Part shown: positions 33,575-43,616 of the stretch, piece by piece
Layout: each line of letters begins with the position of its first letter
How positions within the stretch are numbered: position 1 is the first letter of the stretch
Assembly (NCBI GenBank): GCA_965153355.1
Contig: OZ231126.1
Span: 5,208,001-5,272,000 of the forward strand
Direction: 5' to 3'
Origin: Flaccisagitta enflata
Taxonomy: Eukaryota > Chaetognatha > Sagittoidea > Aphragmophora
Length of the DNA: 64,000 bases
Notes under the pieces: generated by a model
Seen by the model: the letters and a program-made list of their open reading frames with translations, nothing else
What the model was told of the DNA's origin: nothing
Database searches by the model: none
Position numbers and translations under genes: made by a program

Positions 33575-35934
33575 CGGCCACTCAGATTTGGGAAGGTAGA
33601 GAAACTTCGGACCGAAATGGAAGATGTCCCATTTTCCTTGTCGCCGGCGTCAATACCCCACGAACAATAGTCCATGAGGTTATTCTCCGAATCAACCCAC
33701 CTCCATTGAGAATCACTTGAGCCGCTGTGGATTTTTGAAAGTCGGTTTGCGAAGAAGCTTGGACGTTTAGACTTATGGTCGAAAATCATCTTCAGCACCG
33801 CCTCTGAATCTGACCAGAGCGTCACCATGTCCTCAGTCACCTTTGGAATGGTCCTCTTGATGAACAGTTTGAGTTTCACCGCTTTCTCTGCCGCTGTCAT
33901 TTCTAACCTCGGCACTGAATTATGGTGCGACGCTTTTGACGCATCAAGAGGGACGACGTGAGCCTTGGCGCACAAAATGGTAACGCGGATTGTTCCATCC
34001 TCATCTTCCACCAACCAATAGCCCACTACCCCAAAACCAGGGATGGCGGCGTCGCAGAAGATGTGAACTTCACGTCGAACGGCCTTCACAATGCCCCATT
34101 CAATGTGGCGCGGAATTTCAATCTGGATCAGCAATGGAGTCGCAGAGTACCATTTGGCGAAGCGTTTGATTAACGCCTCCTCCATCGTCGAATCCCATCC
34201 CTTCTCGGAAGCTCTCGTCAACTGAAGACACCTCCTCCCTTCAAGGGCGCGGGGGGCAGTGAAGCCTAATGGATCATAGTTGTCGGCTTGCATGGAGACC
34301 AATTCGCGAGGAGTCGTTGCCACCCTCTTGCATGCTTCTGGATCGCATCTGAAGATGAAGCAGTCCGTCGACGGCAACCATTGGACTCCCAAGACCTTCG
34401 TCGGCTCCTCGAGTTTGGCGCTCAAGTCGACTGCGACATTCGGATCGTCGTCCATCACCTCCACCGCGTTCGATTTCCATTTAGTTAACGTAAATCCGCC
34501 GCTTTTCATGGCGGCGATGAGATCCTGCTTCAGCTGCAGTGCTTCGTCGACTGAATCCGCACCACCAGAGCCATCATCGACGTAGAAGGCATGCCTCAAC
34601 ATTTCGTAGACGTTTTCCGGGAAGTCGGGCTTGATCTTCTCTGCGTGATGGCGTAAAACATAGCTGGTGACGAGACTCGATGACACAGATCCAAAGATGT
34701 GCGCCAAGAAGAGCATCACGACTGCCTCTCTCATGCTTTTGTCAGTGAACCACATATATCTGAACGTGTCCGCGTCCTCAGGATGGACGCGGACATTATG
34801 AAAGAACGCCTTTATATCAGTCATCAGACCGATTTTATAAAGGCGAAATTTCATAAGAACTTCAGTCAAGACGTTCATGATATTCGGACCTCCAATCAGT
34901 AGTTCATTGAGGCAGATGCCACCAGTCTCCGCGCGTCCATCGTGACAAATCCGCGTTTTATTTCTTTCCTCCACTACATGGATAGGCAAGTACCAGCGTG
35001 GCGATGAGATGCTTGCGTCGTCATTCGTCGGATCAATCTCAATCGCCACGCCCGTATCCACAAATTTGTCCATTTCTTTGAAGACGCGATCGCGGAGGTC
35101 ATGATTATTTGAGAGTTTGTATCGGAGACTTTTTGTCCTCTTAATCGTCATCGCGCGTGCGTTAACGGATTTGATAATCTCGATGATCTTCTCCTTGTCA
35201 TAGCGCCATGGAAGTCCCACGACGTATTTTTGGAGTTTCTCGTCGAAGTATATCGTCTCCATCACTCGTTTCACCGCGCGACGATTCTCTTCAGACTGGC
35301 CCATTTCTTCCTCCGACACAATGGCGAAGTCGTGATAGAACATGCGGTCGAGAGATTTGCTCAATGCGACGTTATCCACGTGGATTGCGTTAATGACAGC
35401 GGTATCATCTGATCTTCGTCCACTCTTCCCTGCTACAGTCCATCCAAAACCGCATCTGAAGGCTGTCAAAGATCCTGATGGACCTCTTCTTGCCTCCACA
35501 GGCATCGTCGCGTCGTAATGGGCGGCGCCGATGATCAATTGGACAGGACCATTTGCTTTTGGAAATGGAATATCGCGAAGATGAGATTGATTTGTGAAGT
35601 CGCGTTGGCATGGAGCAATATCCGCTTCACCCGTCAATAATTCTCCCGTTAGTGCGTTGCTGATGTGGACGTTGTATTCCTCGTCAATCGATGAAAGGAT
35701 GAAGGACGCCAAAACTTTCTCCTCCACCACCTCACAATTGACCGTATGCACGCGCATCAGCATCTTTTCAGTTGGTAAGTCTAATTTTTTAACGATTTGA
35801 AGCGATAAAACGTCACGATCCGCACCGCTGTCGATCATCCCCAACACTACGGTGGAACGGCCCGTCGATGCGTTGGTGATCTTTACAGGAACAATCGGTC
35901 GCGTGACATCATCCTCCGCGACCACCGTCCTCAT
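33571..35934 (-). CDS. pol: BEL pol: aspartic protease, reverse transcriptase, RNase H
   Basis: 787 codons from the first ATG after the gag stop; the frame is open without a break back to that stop. Protease active site: MIDSGADRDVLS. Reverse transcriptase: TDIKAFFHNVRVHPED (first catalytic Asp) and FYVDD (34573-34584). RNase H: HIFCDAAIPGFG, RLEMTAAEKAV and LWSDSEAVLKMI carry the Asp-Glu-Asp set. The order protease, RT, RNase H, integrase is that of BEL/Pao. The frame is lost near 33630 by a one-base change in an A-run. Confidence 0.95.
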   Translation of the reverse strand: MRTVVAEDDVTRPIVPVKITNASTGRSTVVLGMIDSGADRDVLSLQIVKKLDLPTEKMLMRVHTVNCEVVEEKVLASFILSSIDEEYNVHISNALTGELLTGEADIAPCQRDFTNQSHLRDIPFPKANGPVQLIIGAAHYDATMPVEARRGPSGSLTAFRCGFGWTVAGKSGRRSDDTAVINAIHVDNVALSKSLDRMFYHDFAIVSEEEMGQSEENRRAVKRVMETIYFDEKLQKYVVGLPWRYDKEKIIEIIKSVNARAMTIKRTKSLRYKLSNNHDLRDRVFKEMDKFVDTGVAIEIDPTNDDASISSPRWYLPIHVVEERNKTRICHDGRAETGGICLNELLIGGPNIMNVLTEVLMKFRLYKIGLMTDIKAFFHNVRVHPEDADTFRYMWFTDKSMREAVVMLFLAHIFGSVSSSLVTSYVLRHHAEKIKPDFPENVYEMLRHAFYVDDGSGGADSVDEALQLKQDLIAAMKSGGFTLTKWKSNAVEVMDDDPNVAVDLSAKLEEPTKVLGVQWLPSTDCFIFRCDPEACKRVATTPRELVSMQADNYDPLGFTAPRALEGRRCLQLTRASEKGWDSTMEEALIKRFAKWYSATPLLIQIEIPRHIEWGIVKAVRREVHIFCDAAIPGFGVVGYWLVEDEDGTIRVTILCAKAHVVPLDASKASHHNSVPRLEMTAAEKAVKLKLFIKRTIPKVTEDMVTLWSDSEAVLKMIFDHKSKRPSFFANRLSKIHSGSSDSQWRWVDSENNLMDYCSWGIDAGDKENGTSSISVRSFSTFPNLSGR

Positions 35935-35946
35935 CGCGGAGGTGGC

Positions 35947-35955
35947 AGCGAGTCA
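35947..35955 (-). promoter_or_regulatory. In-frame UGA-CUC between gag and pol
   Basis: Minus strand reads GCA TGA CTC GCT. pol continues in the same frame, so gag and pol are separated by one stop codon rather than fused, as they usually are in BEL elements. UGA followed by C is a leaky context. It may be a readthrough signal like that of gammaretroviruses, or a point mutation. Confidence 0.45.
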
Positions 35956-38430
35956 TGCCTCCATCACCCTTCCTTCATCAGATGCAGAGTCATCCGTCGA
36001 CGAGCTGCTTGGGGGTGCTGGAGGAACGGTTTTGGCGGCGGCAGCGGCTGCGGCTAATGCGGCGGCATTCGGCGTCTTGAACGTGATTCCTTCTCCATTC
36101 CCTTTTGGCTTCCATTGGCGGTCGTGCAGCAAAGTTGCGTGTCTCTTGTTGCAAGATGAGCATGTTGGCTTGTCTTTGCAGTCGCGCGCCGAATGGTTTG
36201 GGCAGAAACAATGAAAACATAGACGTTTCTCCGCCAACTTCTTCACTCGATCCTCTGCTGATGGGATGGCTTCCAAAACATTGCACGAATGAGAATTGTG
36301 ACGACCTCCACAAATATTGCAGATGTCGTTGGGTTGCTGTTTCGGAGGTGAGTTGACGAGCTGTTCCTTAAACGTCGCCGGACCAACTGCAGTCGCTGCA
36401 ACCTTCGTCGGTTTCGGCGCCATGCGTGTTGGTTCTTTGAGGTTGTTGTACGATACCCAATGTTTCACTTCCTCGATGAGTTCTTGGAAGCCGTAAGCCG
36501 TGCCATGGCGAGCTTGTTCACGCGCGCTCGCTTTCCAATAGTCCGTCGAGATGTGTGGCACCCTCGCGTTGATGATGCGGCGAATGTGGACGTCACGATC
36601 ACACTCTCCAGGTACATTCAGCAATTCTGCGACGTTTTCCAGTTTGTACAACGTGCCAATCAATGATTGATGGGCTCTCATATCGTTTTCTGGGACCTTT
36701 CCTTTCCTGCAGATGCTGTCGACGGCCGATTGGAATGGGTTGGCGCTCGTGTTGAACATCTCGTCCAGGCGTCTCCACAAGGTGCTGTAGACACGGCGCA
36801 TATTGTGCGCCTTGATGATAAGTTGTTGACCGTCGATAATTTCCTTCGCTGGATTCGCGAAGACGTTGGCCAATTCAGTCACTTTGTCGATTTCGTCTAG
36901 CTCGATGTTGGAGGCGGCATTTTCGAATTTAGACTTGGCGATGATGTAGTCGATCGGCTCGAGGTATCCATACGCTTCTCTTGGACGTGCTGCGCGCATT
37001 TCCCTCAATCCCACGTCCTTTGCTCTGACGCGGGCGTCGTAGGCGATCGGGTTGTCGATGAAAGAGGCGGCGTTCATCCTCTCGGCGAAGGACTGCGAAT
37101 GTGCGAGGCCATTTCGCGCGGAGTCACTTCCGGTTTGACGTCTTTGATACATAGGAGGCGACGGCGTTGGGGGTGGCGTCTTCCTCGACTTCCGTCTGTC
37201 GACGCGTTCGAACCCCTCGTCATCGAAGACGTCGTCGACCAGAGGGCGCTGACTCCCGCGTACATTTCGGGATGCTTGTGGAGCTGGAAGATCACCCGCG
37301 ATCTGGCGGACGATGACGGGTGAGCTTGGTGATGGCGGCGTCGATTTGCGCGGTGGAACACGTGTCTGCAAAACGACGCTGTCTTCCAGGTTGAGATCGC
37401 TGATCAATTGTTGGACCCTTGCCATTGCGTCCGCGTGATCCATCGCGTACTTTTCTTGTTCCGCTGCATCTTGTCTCGTGCGCAGTTGCTCGTGGAGAGG
37501 ATGTTCACGTGCGGCTGGGGGTGGCGTCTTGGAAGGTGGTTGTCTCTGCTGGCTTTTCTTTTGCGCCTCTCTCCTCTTCCTCTCCTCCTCCTCTTTCTTT
37601 TTCTTCTCTTCCTCCTTTTTCTTTTCTTCGCGTCTTTTCTTCTCCTCCATCCTCTTTCTTTCTTCCGCGTCTCTTTTTGCCACCGCCTTCCTTCTCTCCT
37701 CCTCTGCTTTCCTCTCTGCTTCTCTCCTTTTCTTTTCTTCTCTCTCCTCTTTCTCTCTTTTCTCCTGGGCGATCTTGTTTTTCAAGTTCGTCCTCCTTTT
37801 CTCCTCCTGCTCCTTTCTCGTCTCCTCTGCCTTCCTTCTCACTTCTTCAGCGTGGATGCGTTGTCTCTCCTCCTCCTCCTCCTTCTCTTTCTTCCTCCTC
37901 TCTCCTCCTCCTTTTTTCCTCTCGTCAATTCCGGCAGTGACCGCGTCTGTCCGGGCAGTAACGGCTGCGTCTATTGCGATGTTTGCCGTCAACTGCCGGG
38001 CATTTTCTTCGCGTTGTTGAGATACAGATCGCGAGCTGGACGAATCGCGTGTTTGCGCGTGCTTCTCTCGCCACCGAGCGTCGAACTTGGTTGACGTCGT
38101 TGACCAGACGTTGGACGACGTTCCACCATCGCGTCGCCTTGAGCGTTTTTCGCCGTCGACGATCGACTGCTGTAGCATGTTGAGAAGATCTTGTGTGGGA
38201 GGGGCGCCGCCAACGGCGCCTGGAGGGAGGTCGGCGTCGTTGTTCGGCCATGACGTTTCCATCGCGTCGTCGGCGTCATCGTCTCCATCGTCTCTAGCCG
38301 ACAAGAAGCGCGACCTCGCCGGCGTCGCCGGCGTCGGAGGTTCAAAGTTTATACGTATCTCCTCGGCGTCTTGTATCGCGCCTGGCGTATGGGGCGGCGC
38401 GTTGTGGCGTTGTTCCGCTGCATGAGATTC
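35953..38430 (-). CDS. gag: BEL gag, main segment with zinc knuckles
   Basis: The frame is open from 38799, but its first part is a shadow of the upstream gag frame, so the real start of use is near 38350-38440. Order of regions: acidic linker; a long Glu/Lys/Arg coiled coil (plus-strand 37540-37920); a helical capsid-like region (EAYGYLEPIDYIIAKS, LIIKAHNMRRVYSTLW); three zinc motifs near 36130-36330, of which CFHCFCPNHSARDC is a classical CX2CX4HX4C knuckle, flanked by CNICGGRHNSHSC and CSSCNKRHATLLH. This triple arrangement is characteristic of BEL/Pao gag. It ends at an in-frame TGA. Confidence 0.9.
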   Translation of the reverse strand, partial: ESHAAEQRHNAPPHTPGAIQDAEEIRINFEPPTPATPARSRFLSARDDGDDDADDAMETSWPNNDADLPPGAVGGAPPTQDLLNMLQQSIVDGEKRSRRRDGGTSSNVWSTTSTKFDARWREKHAQTRDSSSSRSVSQQREENARQLTANIAIDAAVTARTDAVTAGIDERKKGGGERRKKEKEEEEERQRIHAEEVRRKAEETRKEQEEKRRTNLKNKIAQEKREKEEREEKKRREAERKAEEERRKAVAKRDAEERKRMEEKKRREEKKKEEEKKKKEEEERKRREAQKKSQQRQPPSKTPPPAAREHPLHEQLRTRQDAAEQEKYAMDHADAMARVQQLISDLNLEDSVVLQTRVPPRKSTPPSPSSPVIVRQIAGDLPAPQASRNVRGSQRPLVDDVFDDEGFERVDRRKSRKTPPPTPSPPMYQRRQTGSDSARNGLAHSQSFAERMNAASFIDNPIAYDARVRAKDVGLREMRAARPREAYGYLEPIDYIIAKSKFENAASNIELDEIDKVTELANVFANPAKEIIDGQQLIIKAHNMRRVYSTLWRRLDEMFNTSANPFQSAVDSICRKGKVPENDMRAHQSLIGTLYKLENVAELLNVPGECDRDVHIRRIINARVPHISTDYWKASAREQARHGTAYGFQELIEEVKHWVSYNNLKEPTRMAPKPTKVAATAVGPATFKEQLVNSPPKQQPNDICNICGGRHNSHSCNVLEAIPSAEDRVKKLAEKRLCFHCFCPNHSARDCKDKPTCSSCNKRHATLLHDRQWKPKGNGEGITFKTPNAAALAAAAAAAKTVPPAPPSSSSTDDSASDEGRVMEA

Positions 38431-39089
38431 GCCGCTTCCGTACCGACGGGCAAGTCGTCCTCTCCCGCGTCTCCATCGTCGCCGGTTGTGTTCGGCGTCG
38501 ATTTGCGTCGTCGTGAAAGGGACTGGACGAAATGCGTCGACGACCCCATCGTCATCTCGAGAGCGCGTTTTGCTCCAGTCTCTGGTGACTCGTCGTGGAT
38601 GTCGTGGTAAGTCGGCAGGAATAGATGCGACGCAAAAGTGTTTTTGTCGTGGAAGCATGATTGGTCCCACAGTTTCCGTACTTCCGTCAATGAGCTTTCG
38701 GCAGTCGATAACAGTGACGCCGCTTTGTCGGGATTGTTGGTCGACTCTGCATGTGAGTAAGTCTTTGTCTGGTTGACAAGTCGCCACGCCGCTAACCACA
38801 CCTCCTTTCGAAGGCAGTCCATATCTTGGTAAAAGTCCAATATATCGTCGTCGTCGAGGGTATCGGCTTGTTTCAACGCCGACATGTATGCGTTGCGCGT
38901 GTTGCGTAGCGCCTTTCGTAACCCGCGAAGCGTCGTAGCCACGGGGTCCATTGCGCCCGCGTAGACAGATGAGTCGGAAACGACAGACACACAGTCGGCT
39001 GGACGAAAGGCTTTTCTGCGTTGATTGGGCAGCGAAGGTGGCGGCATTGACATCGCGTCGGCGTTGGCGTTGTTGTTGGCGGTCGACAT
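38349..39089 (-). CDS. gag: BEL gag, N-terminal segment
   Basis: 247 residues from ATG at 39089 (MSTANNNANADAMSMPPP). The frame is open further back through the primer-site region and into the LTR, but without an ATG. A central helical part (RGLRKALRNTRNAYMSALKQ, LRKEVWLAAWRLVNQTK) resembles the matrix/DUF1759-like region of BEL gag; this is by general look only. It overlaps the second gag frame and ends at 38349. Sense appears to pass from one frame to the other between about 38440 and 38350, a shift of one base backward. Confidence 0.7.
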   Translation of the reverse strand: MSTANNNANADAMSMPPPSLPNQRRKAFRPADCVSVVSDSSVYAGAMDPVATTLRGLRKALRNTRNAYMSALKQADTLDDDDILDFYQDMDCLRKEVWLAAWRLVNQTKTYSHAESTNNPDKAASLLSTAESSLTEVRKLWDQSCFHDKNTFASHLFLPTYHDIHDESPETGAKRALEMTMGSSTHFVQSLSRRRKSTPNTTGDDGDAGEDDLPVGTEAANLMQRNNATTRRPIRQARYKTPRRYV

Positions 39090-39109
39090 CGTTGACGTTG
39101 CGTGGATCG

Positions 39110-39127
39110 TTGATGGTTTTGATTCCA
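39110..39127 (-). other. Candidate primer-binding site
   Basis: Five bases inside the 5' LTR the minus strand reads TGGAATCAAAACC. Primer sites normally start TGG and match a tRNA 3' end. I could not match it to a named tRNA, so this is positional evidence only. Confidence 0.3.
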
Positions 39128-39132
39128 CGAAT

Positions 39133-39921
39133 TGAGATCGTTTAGCGTCTAGTTTCTTAGCAAGCTCCTGATGCGTTATCGCGAAAACTGACTCCACTGC
39201 GTAGCTGCGCTAAAGATTTGGATCGCACACCCGCTTAGAACGAATTGTTGAGATGAGCGGTCAAGTTGTCCGCGAAATCAGTCTATTCGTGGAATCCTGA
39301 CGGACAGAGAAAAAGGAAAAAGGTTAAGACAAGCTCTGTACATCAATGAAGGATACTTCTGTATGGCGCCAAAATGATAAAAGGTCAAGGACTTACACGG
39401 ATGTTGTCGAACGGTTTCCAATCTAGGCGCAGGGCAGGGAAGTCGGGGAAAAAGCATCAAAAATCGAGTCTTTAACTGAGATCGTGTAATCGAATGTCAG
39501 AAAGAAAGTCAGGGAAGCTACACTTACTTAACCTGGAAATAGCAAAAAAATGAGTCAAAACATCACGAGATTTGAAATTATTTGGCAGCAATGAAACAAT
39601 AATAAACAGACTCGTCACGTCGTGGGAATTCGATAGAGGGGTCGAAGTCTTTCCTCCTCTAAGCGGTTGAGAAGATATAGTTCATCAATTCTCAACCGGA
39701 AGTCAGCGCTTCCGGCGCGCGCGCGCGTTCCTCCCCTTCCTCCGTCGATCGAAGATCTCTCTCCTTCTTCCTCGATTTCCTCCACTCTGCAGTCGAGTGG
39801 ACGCCATCTTGGATTTTCGATGGCGAGAGAGCCCCTCCTATTCTCCGGATCCGCGGAGTCGAATGCGTCCGATCGAGCGCTTCTTGACCTGGAGATGGTG
39901 GGGAATGTGGAGATTCTCACA
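39133..39921 (-). repeat. 5' LTR of the BEL element
   Basis: 789 bp, nearly identical to the 3' LTR. It would carry the element promoter, pointing away from SDHB. Its outer end is followed by the second CCATT target copy (39922-39926). Confidence 0.95.
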
Positions 39922-40105
39922 CCATTGGTCCTATGTTTCGACATGCATTACGATATTGTAGCAACGCGATGAATGGATTATGACATGTACACTTACCTTT
40001 TTACTTCCGCAGGCGCAAGTCCTTGATTAGCACAAAAAAATTGACTTTTATTGAACTTTAATTTGCCGTAAAAAGAAATCGAAACTGTGAAATTCGTTAT
40101 TGACG
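39922..40105 (+). promoter_or_regulatory. Truncated upstream region of SDHB
   Basis: Only 179 bp separate the BEL target duplication from the SDHB start codon. This must hold the remaining core promoter and leader, or else the LTR now supplies upstream sequence. Near 40010 a CGCAGGCGCAAGTCC word and then a T/A-rich stretch are seen; no TATA box is certain. Confidence 0.5.
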
Positions 40106-43100
40106 ATGGCGTTGCTGACGAAGGGATTGTTCCATTTGTTGCGGACGTCGTCTCGTCTGTCGACGCCGTGCTTCATAGCGCCGGTCAAAGGCGCTTCCAT
40201 CGCTTCCGCCGCCACCTCGTCCAAGTCGCCGACCTCCGCCGCCAACGCCTCCGCCAACATCTCGGCCAATTCATCTTCGCGCGTGAAAAAGTTCCAAATT
40301 TACCGATTCAATCCTGAGAACCCGGGAGAAAAACCGCGCAAGGAAATCTTCGAAGGTACAGTAGATCTCGTCTAGACTTGAGATAACGGCGGCAAGCATT
40401 GTGGAAAAACAAATGAAGCCAGGGGAGTCGGGTGTGTCAATATATAAAAGGTCTTTTGATCAGCTCATCATCATCAGGGAGTGTGAAGACACTAATTACA
40501 AGACACTTACCATTTTTATTTTTTTCAATTTCAATCATCTTCCGTTTTTTTAGCGCGAGTAAAGATTGTCAAAAATATATATACTTTTAGCGACTCTACC
40601 CAGTTTTGTTGAAAATGAGACTGATATATCATTCAAAAAATTATGTTTTTTTTGTTACTATTTCTTCTTATGAAAAGTAAAACATTTTGACCAATTCTTT
40701 TTAGATTAAAGAATAAGATAAGAAATGGGTTCTGATTTTTATTCTTATGATCAAGAATCCCGGTGCAAAACCAGCTGCACTACAATATACAAATTAGGGG
40801 CTAAATGGAGATTTGAAAAAAACGGAAGACGAATGAAATTAAGAAAAACAAAAATGGTAAGTACCTTAGAATTAGTGTCCCAACACTCCTTGATGATGAC
40901 AATCTGATCAAAAAAGTTTTTTGAATTTTGACACACCCGACCAGGGGAGTGATATTTGAAACATAGACTTATAAAGGGATAGTTTATTACCCATGATAGC
41001 TGGTTGCTATGGAAACGCATTTCTATGTATTTTCGCTAAAATATCAATATTTTGAGAAATTTTTTGAGGGAACATTTTTTAAACTCAAATTTGCTACAAC
41101 TTTCCCACAGTATGATCTGTAAGAATGTCGCTCCTTTAGCGGTTGCCAGGGGTCGTCACACATGGATAGCTCCCTAGCAACGGCCAAACGAGCGATATTC
41201 TTACAGAACATACTGTGGGAAAGTTGTAGCAAATTTGATTTTAACCAATGTTCCCTAAAAAATTTTTTCAAAATATTGATATTTTAGCGAGAATACATGG
41301 AAATGTGTTTCCATGGCAACCAGCTATCATGGGGAATTAAGCATCCTTTGACTAGTCTATGATCAAAATATCGCTCCCCTGCCTTCATTCCTCTTTCCAC
41401 AATGCTTGCCCCCGTTATCTCAAGTCTAGACGTGATCTACTGTACGGGTTGGCCAGCTAGTTTTGTTAGCTAATGGTAGTACAAATAGTGCTCATCCCGT
41501 TCGGTATCTCGGTAATAAATTGAACGTTGTACCGAATTTCTTTATCTTTTTAGTGGATCTGAACAAGAGTGGGCCGATGGTTTTAGACGCGTTGATCTAC
41601 ATCAAGAATAATCTCGACTCCAGTCTCACCTTCAGACGCTCTTGTCGCGAAGGTAAATCACGACGTTAAGTGAAACCCCACTACAAACGATTCAAAGCGT
41701 TTATCCAACTGCTACCGCCCCACCCCATTTAGGCTTTTGCTATTCCTGTGCGTTGAAACTCCTCTATTCTGAAAATCTAGCTGTAGTGTAATTCTTCCCC
41801 TTCCCCCGGCTTCGTATAGTCTGAAATCGTACTTTAACGCAATTTTTTCCCCTTCCCTTTATCAGACATCTGTTTTTCTTCTTGTTTTTTTTTCTGTAAA
41901 TAAAGAGGAGAGCATGGCAAACAAAATCAGTGGTGGGCAAAATTGCATAAGAATGGAAAAGTAACAGTAGTTTTTTTTACGTATAAGAAGATCAAAAATG
42001 AATGTATACAAAGGCACAAATGGGAATCACAGAATCACGGAATCATTCTTGTTGAATCTGTGAGCAATCTAAATATCTGCGCCAGCAACGGAAATTTGGC
42101 TGTAACGCTATTCCTCTCCCCCCCCCCCCCCTTCTTCGCTTTATCAGGCATTTGCGGTTCGTGTGCGATGAACATCAACGGCCGCAACACTTTGGCCTGT
42201 CTCTGCGCAATCGACGATCCAGCCAAAACCACGAAAATCTATCCCTTGCCGCACATGTACGTCGTCAAAGATCTCGTGCCAGGTGATTGGGGATCAGTGC
42301 TGGGAGGTTTCCATTACGCATACGGCATACAGGGGATAAGTTGGTTGCCGGATGATTCTGGATCAGTGGTGGGAGTGCTGTATGTGATTCCAGATCACAG
42401 TTTTGACGGCTGGGAGATTCCAAATATGAGGGTTAGTCGGTTCCAAAGAACTTGGAGTTTGTGGACAGTCTCGAATCTCTGTGGTCCAACCCCGAAGATT
42501 TAGCGATGATGATATCGATGACCCTAGGATGTGCGATGACGAGTGACGACGACGATGATAGCGATAATGACCTATCAAATATCCTATCAGCCCCGATGAC
42601 AATTCCTCATTCTCTCCCTCATGTACCTCCGCCTCCCGACTCGGGTCTCTTTACCCCTCACCATTATTTCAATCCACGACTCTCTCGTCTCCCCCCCCTC
42701 CCCCCTCATGCAGATATGACCAACTTTTATCAGCAATACACGAGCATCGAGCCGTATCTTCAACGTGACGGCGAACAAGTCTTTGGCGAGAAGGCTCATT
42801 TTCAATCGGTCGAAGATCGAGCCAAACTGGATGGTCTGTACGAGTGCATTCTCTGCGCTTGCTGCACGGCCAGCTGCCCCAGGTACTTAAATCAAATTGG
42901 ATTACGTCATTTAAATGCTTGGTCTGTCTGTCGGTCACACTAAGCTTTTTGGCGGGATCAGAAAACCGTTTTAATTCAAATGGTTTTTTAATTAATGTTT
43001 AAAGAAATCAGACGAAAAAAAAACACATCAAATATCACAATGATAGGTTTCGCTTCAGCTGATCTTTAAAAGCCTCTTTCCAGCCCACTGTTTACTCGAG

Positions 43101-43533
43101 CGCGATCTAGCGTCAGAGTCGTTCATTATCTATTGGGCTTGAGTATTTCTCCTCATCGGCTTGGAGCTGCTTCAACGTCTGCGATTCTGATCGACTTCCG
43201 GTCATAACTTCGTCTTTATCGAAGTTGTTGACGTCGTCGTCGAAGAGCATTTCCCGAATCGGATCCGCGGCGTTTTTTAACGCCATTGATTTCCGTCTGT
43301 AAGGGTCTTCTCTGTCGAAAGGAATTGGTTGCTCTTTCATTCTCATTTTGTTGCGATCTTCGTTTGCGGCCTGTAGCTTGTGGGCGCGTGATTTGAATGA
43401 AGCCTGATCATTTGGAGTTGTGAGGCAATTTATGGTAAAATTTGGGTTGTGCTGGCCAAACAGCTCACAAGGATTACCTCGATTGAATAGATCGCAAATG
43501 GCGATAAGTACGCAACAACGTTGGTAACTACGC

Positions 43534-43574
<41 letters not shown>

Positions 43575-43583
43575 GACATTTTC

Positions 43584-43616
<33 letters not shown>

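Larger units (their letters stand above)
27440..39921 (-). mobile_element. BEL/Pao LTR retrotransposon, 12.5 kb
   Basis: The two LTRs (27440-28221 and 39133-39921) differ by about three substitutions and three short indels by eye. They have TG...CA ends and are flanked by a 5-bp duplication CCATT (27435-27439 and 39922-39926). On the minus strand the order is 5' LTR, gag, protease, reverse transcriptase, RNase H, integrase, then two extra frames, 3' LTR. The gag zinc knuckles, the protease-first order and the integrase C-terminal domain are those of BEL/Pao. At 12.5 kb it is long for the group because of about 2.3 kb of extra coding frame after integrase. pol is broken by several single-base frame changes, so this copy is probably not autonomous as sequenced, despite its young LTRs. 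It sits 179 bp upstream of the SDHB start, in opposite orientation. Confidence 0.95.

Noticed and set aside
37408-38094. Plus-strand hydrophobic ORF, possible membrane protein
   Set aside because: Antisense shadow of the gag coiled coil; Leu/Phe/Ser-rich because Lys and Glu codons read backwards give these.
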